A DNA stretch of 64,000 bases from Halomonas nitroreducens (GTDB lineage Bacteria > Pseudomonadota > Gammaproteobacteria > Pseudomonadales > Halomonadaceae): NCBI RefSeq assembly GCF_003966155.1, contig NZ_RXNS01000006.1:1-64000 (forward strand), in the 5' to 3' direction. Of this stretch, positions 34,061 through 42,182 are shown piece after piece. The translations under genes were made by a program, and so were the position numbers. Each line of letters begins with the position of its first letter. Position 1 is the first letter of the stretch. The notes under the pieces were generated by a model. That model saw only the letters and a list, made by a program, of their open reading frames with translations. It ran no database searches and was not told the origin of the DNA.

Positions 34061-34828
34061 TCAGAAGGAATCTTTCCAGGCGCGCAGGGTGGCGAAAGTG
34101 GCGACGGGGCTGTCGGTGTCGCCGTGGGCCGAGGCGGCCCGGCGCACGCCGGCGTCGTCACAACGCAGGAAAGGGTTGATGCGCCGCTCGCGCCCGATGG
34201 TGCTGGGCAGTGTGGGGCGATCGAGCTCCCGGGCCCGCCGGCATTCCTGCTCGGCGGCATCCACGTCGGGGTTGTCCGGGTCCGCGGCCTTGGCGAAGCG
34301 CAGGTTCGCCAGGGTGTACTCGTGGGCCGCGAAGACCAGGGTGTCCTCGGGCAGGCCCTGGAGGCGTGCCAGCGAGGCGTGCATCTGCTCGGGAGTCCCT
34401 TCAAACAGACGTCCACAGCCGGCGCTGAACAGGGTATCGCCGCAGAGCAGCAGCGGCGGGATACCGGCGGTGAAGAAAGCGATATGATCCAGGGTGTGGC
34501 CGGGCACCTCGAGGACTTCGAACAACCGGCCCATCACGCGCACCTCGTCCCCGGCGCCGACCCGCTCGTCGATGCCCTGGATATCGGGATTGTGGGGGCC
34601 GATGACCCGCGGCGCGTAGCGCTGGATCAGCGCCGGCAGGCCGCCGGTATGGTCGGGGTGGTGGTGGGTGATCAGCACGCAGCCCAGGTTGAGCCCCTCG
34701 CGCTCCAGCCACTCGATCACGGGGTCGGCATCACCGGGGTCCACGACGCAGACATCGGCGCTCGTGTCCTGCCGAAGCATCCAGATATAGTTGTCGCTAA
34801 AGGCGGGAATCGGTGTCACGCTCAACAT
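34061..34828 (-). CDS. gloB: Hydroxyacylglutathione hydrolase (glyoxalase II)
   Basis: The 255-residue metallo-beta-lactamase-fold enzyme hydrolyses S-D-lactoylglutathione to D-lactate and glutathione in methylglyoxal detoxification. The metal-binding THHHPDHTGG, GHTLDHIAFF, LLCGDTLFSAGCGR and FAAHEYTLANLRFA are all intact, and NPFLRCDD near the C-terminus belongs to the glutathione-binding end. The start at 34828 (MLSVTPIPAFSDNY) gives the usual family length. It sits between mltD and the divergent yafS gene as in enteric bacteria. Confidence 0.95.
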   Translation of the reverse strand: MLSVTPIPAFSDNYIWMLRQDTSADVCVVDPGDADPVIEWLEREGLNLGCVLITHHHPDHTGGLPALIQRYAPRVIGPHNPDIQGIDERVGAGDEVRVMGRLFEVLEVPGHTLDHIAFFTAGIPPLLLCGDTLFSAGCGRLFEGTPEQMHASLARLQGLPEDTLVFAAHEYTLANLRFAKAADPDNPDVDAAEQECRRARELDRPTLPSTIGRERRINPFLRCDDAGVRRAASAHGDTDSPVATFATLRAWKDSF

Positions 34829-34927
34829 GGGCTCGGAGTCCTCGCGCCTAGGCTGGTCTCGACGGAGCCGCTGGCGCCTTGAATCGATGTTTTGCAAAAT
34901 CGAGTACTTTGGAGAGAAGAGCGCAAC

Positions 34928-35704
34928 ATGTCAAATTCGCAGGATGCGATGGCCCTGGCCCGCCTGGTACGCGAGGGACGCCGTTACTGGGCGAGTCCCG
35001 GTGGGCGGAGCGTCTGGCGCGCCGAGCGCGCTTGCCTGGGGCCGCTGTGCGAGCGCTGGTTCGGCGCCCACGGCCTGGAGCTCGGCATGGCCCCGGCCCT
35101 GGCCGACATGTGCCCGGTGCGCCACTTCCTGCGCTGGTCGCCCACGGTCGAACTGGCGGAGGGGGACGCGCCCCTGGTCTGTCCCCCCGATGCCCTGCCC
35201 CTGCCCGACGGCTGCCTGAGCCTGGTGGTGATTCATCACCTGCTCGAGGTGGTCCCGGATCCCCATCACCTGCTGCAGGAGGCGGCGCGGGTGACCGACG
35301 ATGACGGCCACCTGATCCTGTTCGGCTGGGCGCCCTTCGGTGTGGCCGGCTGGAGCCGCCTGTGGCCGGGGCGTCGCCGGCACCTGCCCTGGCGGGGGCG
35401 CTGGCGGACGCCGGGGCGGCTCAGTGACTGGCTGGCGTTTGTCGATTTCGAGGCCCAGCGGGTAGACTACTGCGGCTTTCGTCTGCCTGGCGGCACCGCC
35501 CATAACGCCATGCTGGAGACCCTGGGCCGGCGGCACAATCTGCCGCTGGGCGACTGCTACATGATCCATGCCCGGCGCCGCTCCCAGCTGGCCCAGACAC
35601 GCCGCGACCGGGTGGTCTTCCCGGGGCCCCTGGCCGGCTCCGCGCTGGGCAATGCCTCGCGGCAGTTCGGACCGCAACCGGAAAGGGTGACCGAGGGTGA
35701 CTGA
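34928..35704 (+). CDS. yafS: SAM-dependent methyltransferase, YafS-like
   Basis: The 258-residue protein has a class I methyltransferase core of the Methyltransf_11 type. GLELGMAP stands at the glycine-rich motif I position, [27 protein letters not shown] is split across residues 90-120, and [11 protein letters not shown] is the motif III strand. The substrate is unknown. Identification as YafS rests partly on position between gloB and rnhA, as in E. coli. The stop overlaps the rnhA start by eight bases, so the two are coupled. GGAGAGAAG lies upstream of the start. Confidence 0.82.
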   Translation: MSNSQDAMALARLVREGRRYWASPGGRSVWRAERACLGPLCERWFGAHGLELGMAPALADMCPVRHFLRWSPTVELAEGDAPLVCPPDALPLPDGCLSLVVIHHLLEVVPDPHHLLQEAARVTDDDGHLILFGWAPFGVAGWSRLWPGRRRHLPWRGRWRTPGRLSDWLAFVDFEAQRVDYCGFRLPGGTAHNAMLETLGRRHNLPLGDCYMIHARRRSQLAQTRRDRVVFPGPLAGSALGNASRQFGPQPERVTEGD

Positions 35705-36167
35705 CAGACCACAGCGCGTGGCGCTCGGCGAGGTGACGATCTATACCGATGGCGCCTGTCGCGGCAACCCGGGGCCGGGCGGCTGGGGTGCGCTGCTGCG
35801 CAGTGGGCGTCACGAGAAGGCCCTCAAGGGGGCCGAGGCCGAGACCACCAACAACCGCATGGAGCTGATGGCCGCCCTCATGGCCCTGCGCGAACTCAAG
35901 CGCCCCTGTCATGTGGCGCTATGGACCGATTCCGAGTACCTGCGCCGCGGCATCACCGAATGGATCCATGGCTGGATCAAGCGGGGCTGGAAGACCGCCT
36001 CGCGACAACCAGTCAAGAATGCCGAGCTGTGGCGTTCCCTCCACGCAGAGACCCATCGCCACGCCATCGACTGGCACTGGGTCAAGGGCCACAGCGGCCA
36101 CCCGGGCAACGAGCGGGCCGATGCCCTGGCCAACGAGGCCATCGACGAAATGCTGGCCGGGGCCTGA
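35697..36167 (+). CDS. rnhA: Ribonuclease HI
   Basis: The 156-residue enzyme degrades the RNA strand of RNA-DNA hybrids. All four catalytic acids are visible: Asp in [12 protein letters not shown], Glu in NNRMELMAA, Asp in ALWTDSEYL and Asp in [24 protein letters not shown] is the characteristic handle-to-active-site loop. The start is a GTG overlapping the yafS stop by eight bases (GTGACTGA). In E. coli rnhA and dnaQ are divergent. Here they are collinear, 44 bases apart. Confidence 0.96.
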   Translation: MTDRPQRVALGEVTIYTDGACRGNPGPGGWGALLRSGRHEKALKGAEAETTNNRMELMAALMALRELKRPCHVALWTDSEYLRRGITEWIHGWIKRGWKTASRQPVKNAELWRSLHAETHRHAIDWHWVKGHSGHPGNERADALANEAIDEMLAGA

Positions 36168-36211
36168 CGGCCCCGGTGTCCCTTTGAACATCGAGCACGA
36201 GACGCAACGCC

Positions 36212-36976
36212 ATGCGGCAGATCATCCTGGATACCGAGACCACCGGCATCGACCCCAAGGACGGCCACCGGCTGATCGAGATCGGGGCGGTGGAGATGGT
36301 CAACCGCCGCCTGACCGGCAATACCTACCACCAGTACATCAATCCCCAGCGCGACATCGAGGCCGAGGCGATGGCGGTCCACGGCATCACCAACGAGCGG
36401 GTCGCCGATGAGCCGGTGTTCGCCGAGGTCGCCGATGCCTTCTGGGCCTTCATCGAGGGCGCCGAGCTGGTGATCCACAACGCGCCCTTCGACGTGGGCT
36501 TCATCGACCACGAGCTGGGCCGGCTCAATGCCGTCCGGGGCGAGCCGCGCCTGGGGCCGGTGGCCGACCACTGCCGGATCCTCGATACCCTGCAGATGGC
36601 CCGCGACAAGCACCCCGGCCAGCGCAACAATCTGGATGCCCTGTGCAAGCGCTACGAGATCGAGAACGGTCACCGGGTGCTGCACGGCGCCCTGCTGGAT
36701 GCCGAGATCCTCGCCGACGTCTACCTGGCGATGACCGGCGGCCAGACGGCATTGTCGCTTGATGCCTCCGCCGGCGGCGAGGGCGAGCTCGACAACAGCG
36801 GCGGCATGGCGATCCGCCGGCTGTCGCTGTCGCCGGGGCAGCTGCGCGTGCAGGCCCCCGACGAGGCGGAACTCGCGGCTCATCGCGACAAGCTGGCGCG
36901 CATCCGCGAGGCCGCCGGCGAGTGCCGCTGGGACGGCCTGGAGGGCTGGCCCGCCAGCCCCGAGGCGCCGGCCTGA
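36212..36976 (+). CDS. dnaQ: DNA polymerase III epsilon subunit (proofreading exonuclease)
   Basis: The 254-residue DEDDh 3'-5' exonuclease has Exo I (ILDTETTGIDP), Exo II (HNAPFDVGFIDHE) and Exo III (HGALLDAEILADVY). After the catalytic domain comes QTALSL, matching the clamp-binding QTSMAF of E. coli epsilon, then a flexible linker and a C-terminal segment that should bind the alpha subunit. It removes mispaired nucleotides during replication. The TGA overlaps the nudC ATG by one base. Confidence 0.95.
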   Translation: MRQIILDTETTGIDPKDGHRLIEIGAVEMVNRRLTGNTYHQYINPQRDIEAEAMAVHGITNERVADEPVFAEVADAFWAFIEGAELVIHNAPFDVGFIDHELGRLNAVRGEPRLGPVADHCRILDTLQMARDKHPGQRNNLDALCKRYEIENGHRVLHGALLDAEILADVYLAMTGGQTALSLDASAGGEGELDNSGGMAIRRLSLSPGQLRVQAPDEAELAAHRDKLARIREAAGECRWDGLEGWPASPEAPA

Positions 36977-37749
36977 TGCTGCGTCGGGAATTGCCCCACG
37001 CCGAGGCCTCGGGGCGGGTGATCCGCCTGGCCGAGGGGCGCATCGCGCCCGGGCCGGGGGGCGGCCCCCTGCAGGCGGAGCAGCCGTGGACGGCCGCGAT
37101 GCAGCCGCTGTGCTGGTGGCGGGACGAGCCCGTGGCGCTTTCCCTGGAGGCGGCCGCGGGGGACGACTGGCCGGAAGGGCGCGCCTGGCTGGCGCAGCTG
37201 CCGGAGTCCTGGTACCCGCTGGTCTCCACGGCCCTGCAGGTGGGCGCCTGGCTCCGCCATCACCGCTTCTGTGGCTGTTGCGGGGCCCGCGCTGCACGCC
37301 TGGATCGCGAGTTCGCCATGCACTGTGCGCACTGCGGCCATCGCAATTACCCGCGCATCTCGCCGTGCATCATCACCCTGGTGACTCACGGCGATGCCCT
37401 GCTGCTGGCCCGCAGCCCGCGCTTCCCGCCGGGGCGCTATTCCACCCTGGCCGGCTTCATCGAGCCGGGGGAGGCCGCCGAGGAGGCGGTCCGGCGGGAG
37501 ATCCACGAAGAGGTGGGGCTGGCGGTGGGGCGGCTGCGCTACTTCCGCAGCCAGGCCTGGCCGTTTCCCCACTCCCTGATGCTGGGCTTCTTCGCTGAGG
37601 CGGCCAGTCGCCGCATCCGCATCGATGGCCAGGAGATCAGCGACGCCGCCTGGTTCTCGCCGACGCGGCTGCCCCAGCTGCCACCGCTGTACTCCATCTC
37701 GCGGGCCCTGATCGAGACGCATCTGGCCGAGGTCGGGGCCCGTCGCTGA
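36976..37749 (+). CDS. nudC: NAD-capped RNA hydrolase / NADH pyrophosphatase
   Basis: The 257-residue protein has a zinc ribbon (FCGCCGARAA and HCAHCGHRNYP, four Cys) and a Nudix box GFIEPGEAAEEAVRREIHEE followed by VGL. The NudC-specific motif reads SQAWPFPHSLM instead of the common SQPWPFPQS. NudC removes NAD caps from RNA and hydrolyses NADH. It starts in TGATG overlap with dnaQ and is the last gene of the yafS-rnhA-dnaQ-nudC run. Confidence 0.92.
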   Translation: MLRRELPHAEASGRVIRLAEGRIAPGPGGGPLQAEQPWTAAMQPLCWWRDEPVALSLEAAAGDDWPEGRAWLAQLPESWYPLVSTALQVGAWLRHHRFCGCCGARAARLDREFAMHCAHCGHRNYPRISPCIITLVTHGDALLLARSPRFPPGRYSTLAGFIEPGEAAEEAVRREIHEEVGLAVGRLRYFRSQAWPFPHSLMLGFFAEAASRRIRIDGQEISDAAWFSPTRLPQLPPLYSISRALIETHLAEVGARR

Positions 37750-37761
37750 GGACGGGCGGCG

Positions 37762-38073
37762 TCAGTCGGCCGGGAACAGGCTACCCAAGCGAGTGGCCAG
37801 CATGACGTTGCCGGTGGCCTTCAGCTTGCCGCTCATGAAGGCGCCCATGCCGCTGATCTCGCCCTTCATCACGCCGCGCAGGGTCTCGGTACTGAGGCTG
37901 AGGCTCACCGAGGGGTCGTCGTGCTCGCCTTCGCAGACCTCCAGGGTGCCCTCCTTGACCACCAGGTAGTGGTCGCCGGCATCGCTGAAATGGAACTGAA
38001 AGACCTCGTCCATGCCCTGGGCGGCTTCAGGATCGAAACGGGCATGGAGCTTGTCGAGGGTGGTGTCGGACAT
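37762..38073 (-). CDS. SCP2 sterol-binding-domain protein
   Basis: This 103-residue single-domain protein follows the SCP2 lipid-transfer pattern: an amphipathic strand-rich N-terminal half (FQFHFSDAGDHYLVVKEG), then SLSLSTETLRGVMKGEISGMGAFMSGKLKATGN split across residues 57-90 with the hydrophobic ligand tunnel residues. It probably binds fatty acyl or other lipid molecules in the cytosol. GGAG lies about 10 bases before the start. It is divergent from sohB, with a perfect palindrome in the shared gap. Confidence 0.85.
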   Translation of the reverse strand: MSDTTLDKLHARFDPEAAQGMDEVFQFHFSDAGDHYLVVKEGTLEVCEGEHDDPSVSLSLSTETLRGVMKGEISGMGAFMSGKLKATGNVMLATRLGSLFPAD

Positions 38074-38121
38074 CGGTGCGGTCTCCGCGGGTCGTCGGGG
38101 GCATGCGTTCAGGGAGCCTAT

Positions 38122-38139
38122 TTAAAACATCTGTTTTAA
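38122..38139. promoter_or_regulatory. 18-base palindrome, candidate PsrA-type operator
   Basis: TTAAAACATCTGTTTTAA is a perfect palindrome (8-base arms, 2-base centre) in the 133-base gap between the divergent SCP2 and sohB genes. Its core AAAC-N4-GTTT matches the half-sites reported for PsrA, a TetR-family fatty-acid sensor of gammaproteobacteria. A lipid-binding neighbour supports that reading. The flanking GC-rich DNA makes this AT block stand out. Confidence 0.5.
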
Positions 38140-38206
38140 TCAAGGCGGCTTGTGCGGTGGCGGCACCATGGGCAGGATGGAAGCGGACTTCGGGAGGAGG
38201 TGAGCG

Positions 38207-39247
38207 GTGAACGAATGGCTGACGGATTACGGCATGTTCCTGGCCCAGTTGCTGGCCGTGGCGGGCATCACCCTGCTGGTGGTCCTGGCGGTGTTGCGCG
38301 CCCGTGGCGCCGAGGGCGAGCGTGTCCGCCTGCGGGTCGAGGAACTCAACGACAGCCGCCGGCGGCGCCACCGGCGGCTGCAGCTGGCGGCCAGTGAGCC
38401 GGGTGCGAGGAAGCGGCTGGTCAAGGCCTTCCGGCGTGACGACAAGGCCCGCGGCAAGCGCCATGTTCCCGCCGAGTCCGGGGCCACCCCCACGGTCTGG
38501 GTGCTCGACTTCCACGGCGATCTCAAGGCCAGTGCCACCGGGCGGCTCGCCGAGGAGGTCTCGGCGGTGCTGGATGTTGCCGGCGAGGCCGACGAGGTGG
38601 TCGTGCGGCTGGAGTCGGCCGGCGGCCTGGTCCATGCCTATGGCCATGCCGCCGCGGAGATGGACCGGCTGCGGGAAGCCGGGCTCACGACCACGGTGTG
38701 CGTGGACAAGGTGGCCGCCAGCGGCGGCTACCTGATGGCCTGCTGTGCCGACCGGCTGCGCGTTGCGCCCTTTGCGGTGCTGGGATCCATCGGCGTGGTG
38801 GCACAACTGCCCAATGTGCACCGCTTGCTGAAACGCCATGACATCGATGTGGAGGTGCTCACGGCGGGGCGCTACAAACGCACCCTGACGGTGCTCGGCG
38901 AGAATACCGAGGAGGGCCGCGAGAAGTTTCTCGAGGACCTCGAGACCATCCATGGCCTCTTCAAGCGCTATGTGGCCGAGCGTCGCCCGGCGCTGGACAT
39001 CGAGGCGGTGGCCACCGGCGAGGTCTGGTACGGGCAGGATGCCCTGGCGCGAGGCCTGGTCGACGAGCTTGGCACCAGCGAAGCCTACCTGGCCACGCGG
39101 CTGGAGGACGCCCGGGTGGTGTCGGTGCGCCTGGAGCGTCGCCAGAGCCTGTCCGAGCGCCTGGGGCTGGCGATTTCCCGGGGCGTGGAACACGGGGCCC
39201 AGCGCGGGCTGGAGCTGCTGGATGCCAGCGGCTGGCAGAAGCGCTGA
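38207..39247 (+). CDS. sohB: SohB inner-membrane S49-family protease
   Basis: The 346-residue protein has an N-terminal membrane segment (about 12-30), a basic linker, and an S49/SppA-like domain with VLDFHGDLKAS, VVVRLESAGGLVHAYGHAAAEM, VDKVAASGGYLMACCAD (nucleophilic Ser) and AGRYKRTLTVLGENTEEG (catalytic Lys). SohB is a signal-peptide-peptidase-like Ser-Lys protease, known as a suppressor of htrA loss. The GTG start is favoured by GGAGGAGG six bases upstream. The palindrome in its promoter region may link it to lipid status. Confidence 0.92.
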   Translation: MNEWLTDYGMFLAQLLAVAGITLLVVLAVLRARGAEGERVRLRVEELNDSRRRRHRRLQLAASEPGARKRLVKAFRRDDKARGKRHVPAESGATPTVWVLDFHGDLKASATGRLAEEVSAVLDVAGEADEVVVRLESAGGLVHAYGHAAAEMDRLREAGLTTTVCVDKVAASGGYLMACCADRLRVAPFAVLGSIGVVAQLPNVHRLLKRHDIDVEVLTAGRYKRTLTVLGENTEEGREKFLEDLETIHGLFKRYVAERRPALDIEAVATGEVWYGQDALARGLVDELGTSEAYLATRLEDARVVSVRLERRQSLSERLGLAISRGVEHGAQRGLELLDASGWQKR

Positions 39248-39265
39248 GCCCGGCCGGGAGCCGCG

Positions 39266-39589
39266 TCAGTCCGGCAGGCCGAGCCGTCCCAGGGCGTCGA
39301 GGATGATGCGCGCCCGCTCGCCGTTGAGGGAGTAGTAGATGGTCTGGGAGGCCCGCCGGGTGGTGACCAGGTCCTCGCGCCTGAGGATGGCGAGGTGCTG
39401 GGACAGCGCCGACTGGCTCAGGGCCAGGCGGCGGTTGAGTTCGGTCACCGACAGCTCCGTGCCGTCCAGCAGGCAAAGGATGCGCAAGCGGTTGTCGTTG
39501 GCCATCGCCTTGAGCAGGGCGCTGGCCTGATCGATCACCACGTCACCCCCCTCCAGCAGGTGCGATACCCGGCGCTGCGAGTCGCTCAT
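39266..39589 (-). CDS. ArsR-family transcriptional repressor, BigR/YgaV-like
   Basis: The 107-residue winged-helix protein has the ArsR core NDNRLRILCLLDGTE, SVTELNRRLALSQSALSQHL and VTTRRASQTIYYSL. The recognition helix (QSALSQHL) and general text resemble the BigR/SqrR/YgaV sulfide sensors, which use two cysteines. Only Cys39 is present and the C-terminal one is missing, so a tetrasulfide switch is not possible within one subunit. It is divergent from prpE across about 340 bases. Target and effector are unknown. Confidence 0.82.
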   Translation of the reverse strand: MSDSQRRVSHLLEGGDVVIDQASALLKAMANDNRLRILCLLDGTELSVTELNRRLALSQSALSQHLAILRREDLVTTRRASQTIYYSLNGERARIILDALGRLGLPD

Positions 39590-39806
39590 CTTGTGTCACC
39601 CCCGCGTGTTCGGGCCCGCGGCGCGTGATCCCTGTTCGCCGGCGAGGCCCCCCGATGTCGTGATGGTTCGGCGTCCTGCTGGCCGGTGGTTCCCTTCCTT
39701 TTCGTTTCCTGATTCAGCCATCACTCAATTATAGCGCACCGTTGGCCGCGCCACCGGTTGCGTCCATGTCGGTTTCCCGGCGGTGTCGTGGTCGCTCCAG
39801 TGGTCG

Positions 39807-39816
39807 TTGTCGACAA
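39807..39816. promoter_or_regulatory. TTGTCGACAA palindrome, candidate GntR/FCD operator of prpE
   Basis: TTGTCGACAA fits the T-N-GT-N2-AC-N-A pattern of FCD-type GntR regulators, the class that often controls propionate (2-methylcitrate) genes. It lies 120 bases before prpE. A similar GTGTCAACAA occurs at 39891-39900, closer to the start. The 346-base gap at 39590-39935 holds no gene. No sigma-54 promoter was recognised in it. Confidence 0.4.
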
Positions 39817-39935
39817 TGGTCGTCGGTCTGTCGTTCTTTTGTCGAAGATTAGCCCTTTGTCTGAGGTTTTTCTCGATACGCTGTTCTAGAGTGTCAACAA
39901 TCCATCGAGCCACCCGCGCAACAGGCAGGATGTCC

Positions 39936-41846
39936 ATGACCGCATATCGCAGCGAATTCCGTCGTTCTATCGACCAGCCCGAGGCCTTCTGGGCCGAACA
40001 GGCCCGACGACTCCCCTGGTTCACCCCGCCGCAGACCGTGCTGGGCTATGACGACCAGGGGCATGCCCGCTGGTACGAGGACGGCGAGCTCAACCTCTGT
40101 CACGCGGCGCTGGACCACCACGTCGAGCAGGGGCGGGGGGACCAGGCGGCCGTGCACTGGGACTCGCCGGTCACCGGCAGCAAGCGGACCCTGAGCTATC
40201 GCGAGATGCGCGACGAGGTGGCCCGTTTCGCCGGCGCCCTGAGGCAGCTCGGCGTCGAGAAGGGCGACCGCGTCATCATCTACATGCCCATGGTCCCCGA
40301 GGCCCTGGTGGCCATGTTCGCCTGTGCCCGTCTCGGGGCGGTGCATTCGGTGGTCTTCGGCGGCTTCGCGCCCCACGAGCTCGCCGTGCGCATTGAGGAC
40401 GCCGAGCCGAGGGTAGTGGTTGCCGCGTCCTGCGGCATCGAGGTCGACCGGGTGCTGCCCTACAAGCCCATCGTCGACGAGGCCATCGCCCAGAGCGCGC
40501 ACAAGCCCGAGGCCTGCGTGGTGTTGCAGCGCGAGCAGCATCGGGCCGAGCTCGGGGCCATCGACCATGACTGGGCCACCCTGGTGGAGGGTGCGACGCC
40601 GGCGGAGTGCGTGGCGGTGAAGGCCACCGACCCGCTCTACGTGCTGTATACCTCGGGCACCACCGGCAAGCCGAAGGGCGTGGTCCGGGATACCGGCGGC
40701 TACGGCGTGGCGCTGCACTACTCCATGGAGGTCGTCTACGACATGGTGCCGGGGGAGGTGTTCTTCTCTGCCTCCGACGTGGGCTGGGTCGTCGGCCATT
40801 CCTATATTGTCTATGCGCCCCTGTTGCGGGGCTGTACCACCGTGGTCTACGAGGGCAAGCCGGTGCGCACCCCCGATGCCGGTGCCTTCTGGCGATTGAT
40901 CGCCGAATACCGGGTGAAGGGGTTCTTCACCGCGCCCACCGCCTTTCGCGCCATCAAGAAGGAGGACCCGGAGGGCAAGCGGCTCGCCGAGCACGATATC
41001 TCCTGCCTGAAGGCGCTGTACCTGGCCGGCGAGCGCCTGGATCCGCCGACCTTCCACTGGCTGGAGGACCTGCTGCCGGTGCCGGTGGTCGACCACTGGT
41101 GGCAGACCGAAACGGGCTGGCCGATCGCCGCCAACCTGCAGGGGCTCGAGCCGATGCCTACCAAGGCCGGTTCGGCCACCGTGCCGGTGCCGGGCTTCGA
41201 CGTGCAGATCCTCGACCGGGAGGGCCAGCCGGCCCCGGCCCTGGAGCAGGGCAGCGTGGTGATCAAGCAGCCCATGCCGCCCGGTTGCCTGACGGGCATC
41301 TGGCGCGATCCACGGCGCTTTCACAGCGCCTACATGGCAGCCTTCCCCGGCTACTACCTGACCGGTGACGGGGGCTACTTCGACGAGGACGGCTACCTGT
41401 TCATCATGGGGCGCACCGACGACGTCATCAACGTGGCCGGTCACCGGCTCTCCACCGGCGAGATGGAGGAGGTGGTCGGGGCGCACCCGGCGGTCGCCGA
41501 ATGCGCCGTGATCGGCATCCACGACGCCCTCAAGGGCCAGGTGCCGGTGGGGCTGGTCATTCCCAAGGACGGTTTCGATGGCGACGAGCTGGCCCTCGAG
41601 AACGAGCTCATCGAGCGGGTACGGGAGCGCATCGGCCCCATCGCCTGCTTCAAGCAGGTGCTGGTGGTGGATCGCCTGCCCAAGACCCGCTCCGGCAAGA
41701 TCCTGCGCAAGCTGCTGCGCAATATCGCCGATGGCCAGGAGTTCGGCATTCCCTCGACCATCGATGATCCCGCGAGCCTCGAGGATGTCCATGAGGCGAT
41801 GAAGGGCCGGGAGCTGGGGGCGGCCCACCAGGCCCGCCAGGTCTAG
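39936..41846 (+). CDS. prpE: Propionyl-CoA synthetase
   Basis: The 636-residue AMP-forming acyl-CoA synthetase activates propionate to propionyl-CoA. The N-terminal ACAS domain (FRRSIDQPEAFWAEQ) and the adenylation motifs are present: YTSGTTGKPKGVVRDTGGY, SDVGWVVGHSYIVY, WWQTETGWPI, YYLTGDGGYFDEDGY and GRTDDVINVAGHRLSTGE. PKTRSGKILRKL carries the acetylation-regulated lysine. The DTGG after the P-loop-like motif favours PrpE over Acs, which has TGGY preceded by H-x-T. The start at 39936 has AGGCAGG upstream, with an alternative ATG six bases earlier. No other prp gene is adjacent. Confidence 0.9.
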   Translation: MTAYRSEFRRSIDQPEAFWAEQARRLPWFTPPQTVLGYDDQGHARWYEDGELNLCHAALDHHVEQGRGDQAAVHWDSPVTGSKRTLSYREMRDEVARFAGALRQLGVEKGDRVIIYMPMVPEALVAMFACARLGAVHSVVFGGFAPHELAVRIEDAEPRVVVAASCGIEVDRVLPYKPIVDEAIAQSAHKPEACVVLQREQHRAELGAIDHDWATLVEGATPAECVAVKATDPLYVLYTSGTTGKPKGVVRDTGGYGVALHYSMEVVYDMVPGEVFFSASDVGWVVGHSYIVYAPLLRGCTTVVYEGKPVRTPDAGAFWRLIAEYRVKGFFTAPTAFRAIKKEDPEGKRLAEHDISCLKALYLAGERLDPPTFHWLEDLLPVPVVDHWWQTETGWPIAANLQGLEPMPTKAGSATVPVPGFDVQILDREGQPAPALEQGSVVIKQPMPPGCLTGIWRDPRRFHSAYMAAFPGYYLTGDGGYFDEDGYLFIMGRTDDVINVAGHRLSTGEMEEVVGAHPAVAECAVIGIHDALKGQVPVGLVIPKDGFDGDELALENELIERVRERIGPIACFKQVLVVDRLPKTRSGKILRKLLRNIADGQEFGIPSTIDDPASLEDVHEAMKGRELGAAHQARQV

Positions 41847-41850
41847 GGCG

Positions 41851-41894
41851 ACCTCGGCCGCTGTCGGGGCCGCGCGGCCCCGACAGCACGAGGT
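41851..41894 (+). terminator. Long hairpin after prpE
   Basis: GCTGTCGGGGCC and GGCCCCGACAGC (41860-41871 and 41876-41887) form a 12-bp stem with a 4-base loop, extended outside by ACCTCG/CGAGGT. It follows the prpE stop by a few bases. No T-run follows, so the efficiency as an intrinsic terminator is unclear. Confidence 0.55.
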
Positions 41895-42085
41895 TAGCGC
41901 CGATAGCGGTATCCCTCGGGGTGGCTGCGTCGACAATCCCCCGGAGCCGGACCCTCGAGGAGGCGCCGTGTAATACCGGCGGGTACGCTAGCGACGCCGT
42001 CCTGGCGTAGCCCCTCCTCTACGGCTTGTGGCCGGCGCCTCGCCTCAGGCCCGGCCGAGATCGCCCTGCGCGGCAGGGGCGGGTT

Positions 42086-42113
42086 TTGCCGCGGCGCGGC
42101 GGCTGCGTATAAT
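42086..42113 (+). promoter_or_regulatory. Sigma-70 promoter of the yhhQ gene
   Basis: TTGCCG at 42086-42091 and a perfect TATAAT at 42108-42113 are separated by 16 bases in otherwise very GC-rich DNA. Transcription should start near 42120, giving a leader of about 60 bases before the yhhQ ATG. The leader contains short hairpins (GCCGG/CCGGC and GAGGG/CCCTC). Confidence 0.7.
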
Positions 42114-42182
42114 GCGCGCGTCGTCCGCCGGCTACCGGCCTCACGAGGGTTCCCTCACCCCTCCCGCAAGAAGGTGCGCCCG

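Noticed and set aside
42114..42182. preQ1 riboswitch in the yhhQ leader
   Set aside because: GGGTTCCCTCACCCCTC recalls the preQ1-I loop, and the gene is a queuosine-precursor transporter. But the conserved AGC and the A-rich 3' tail needed for the pseudoknot are missing.
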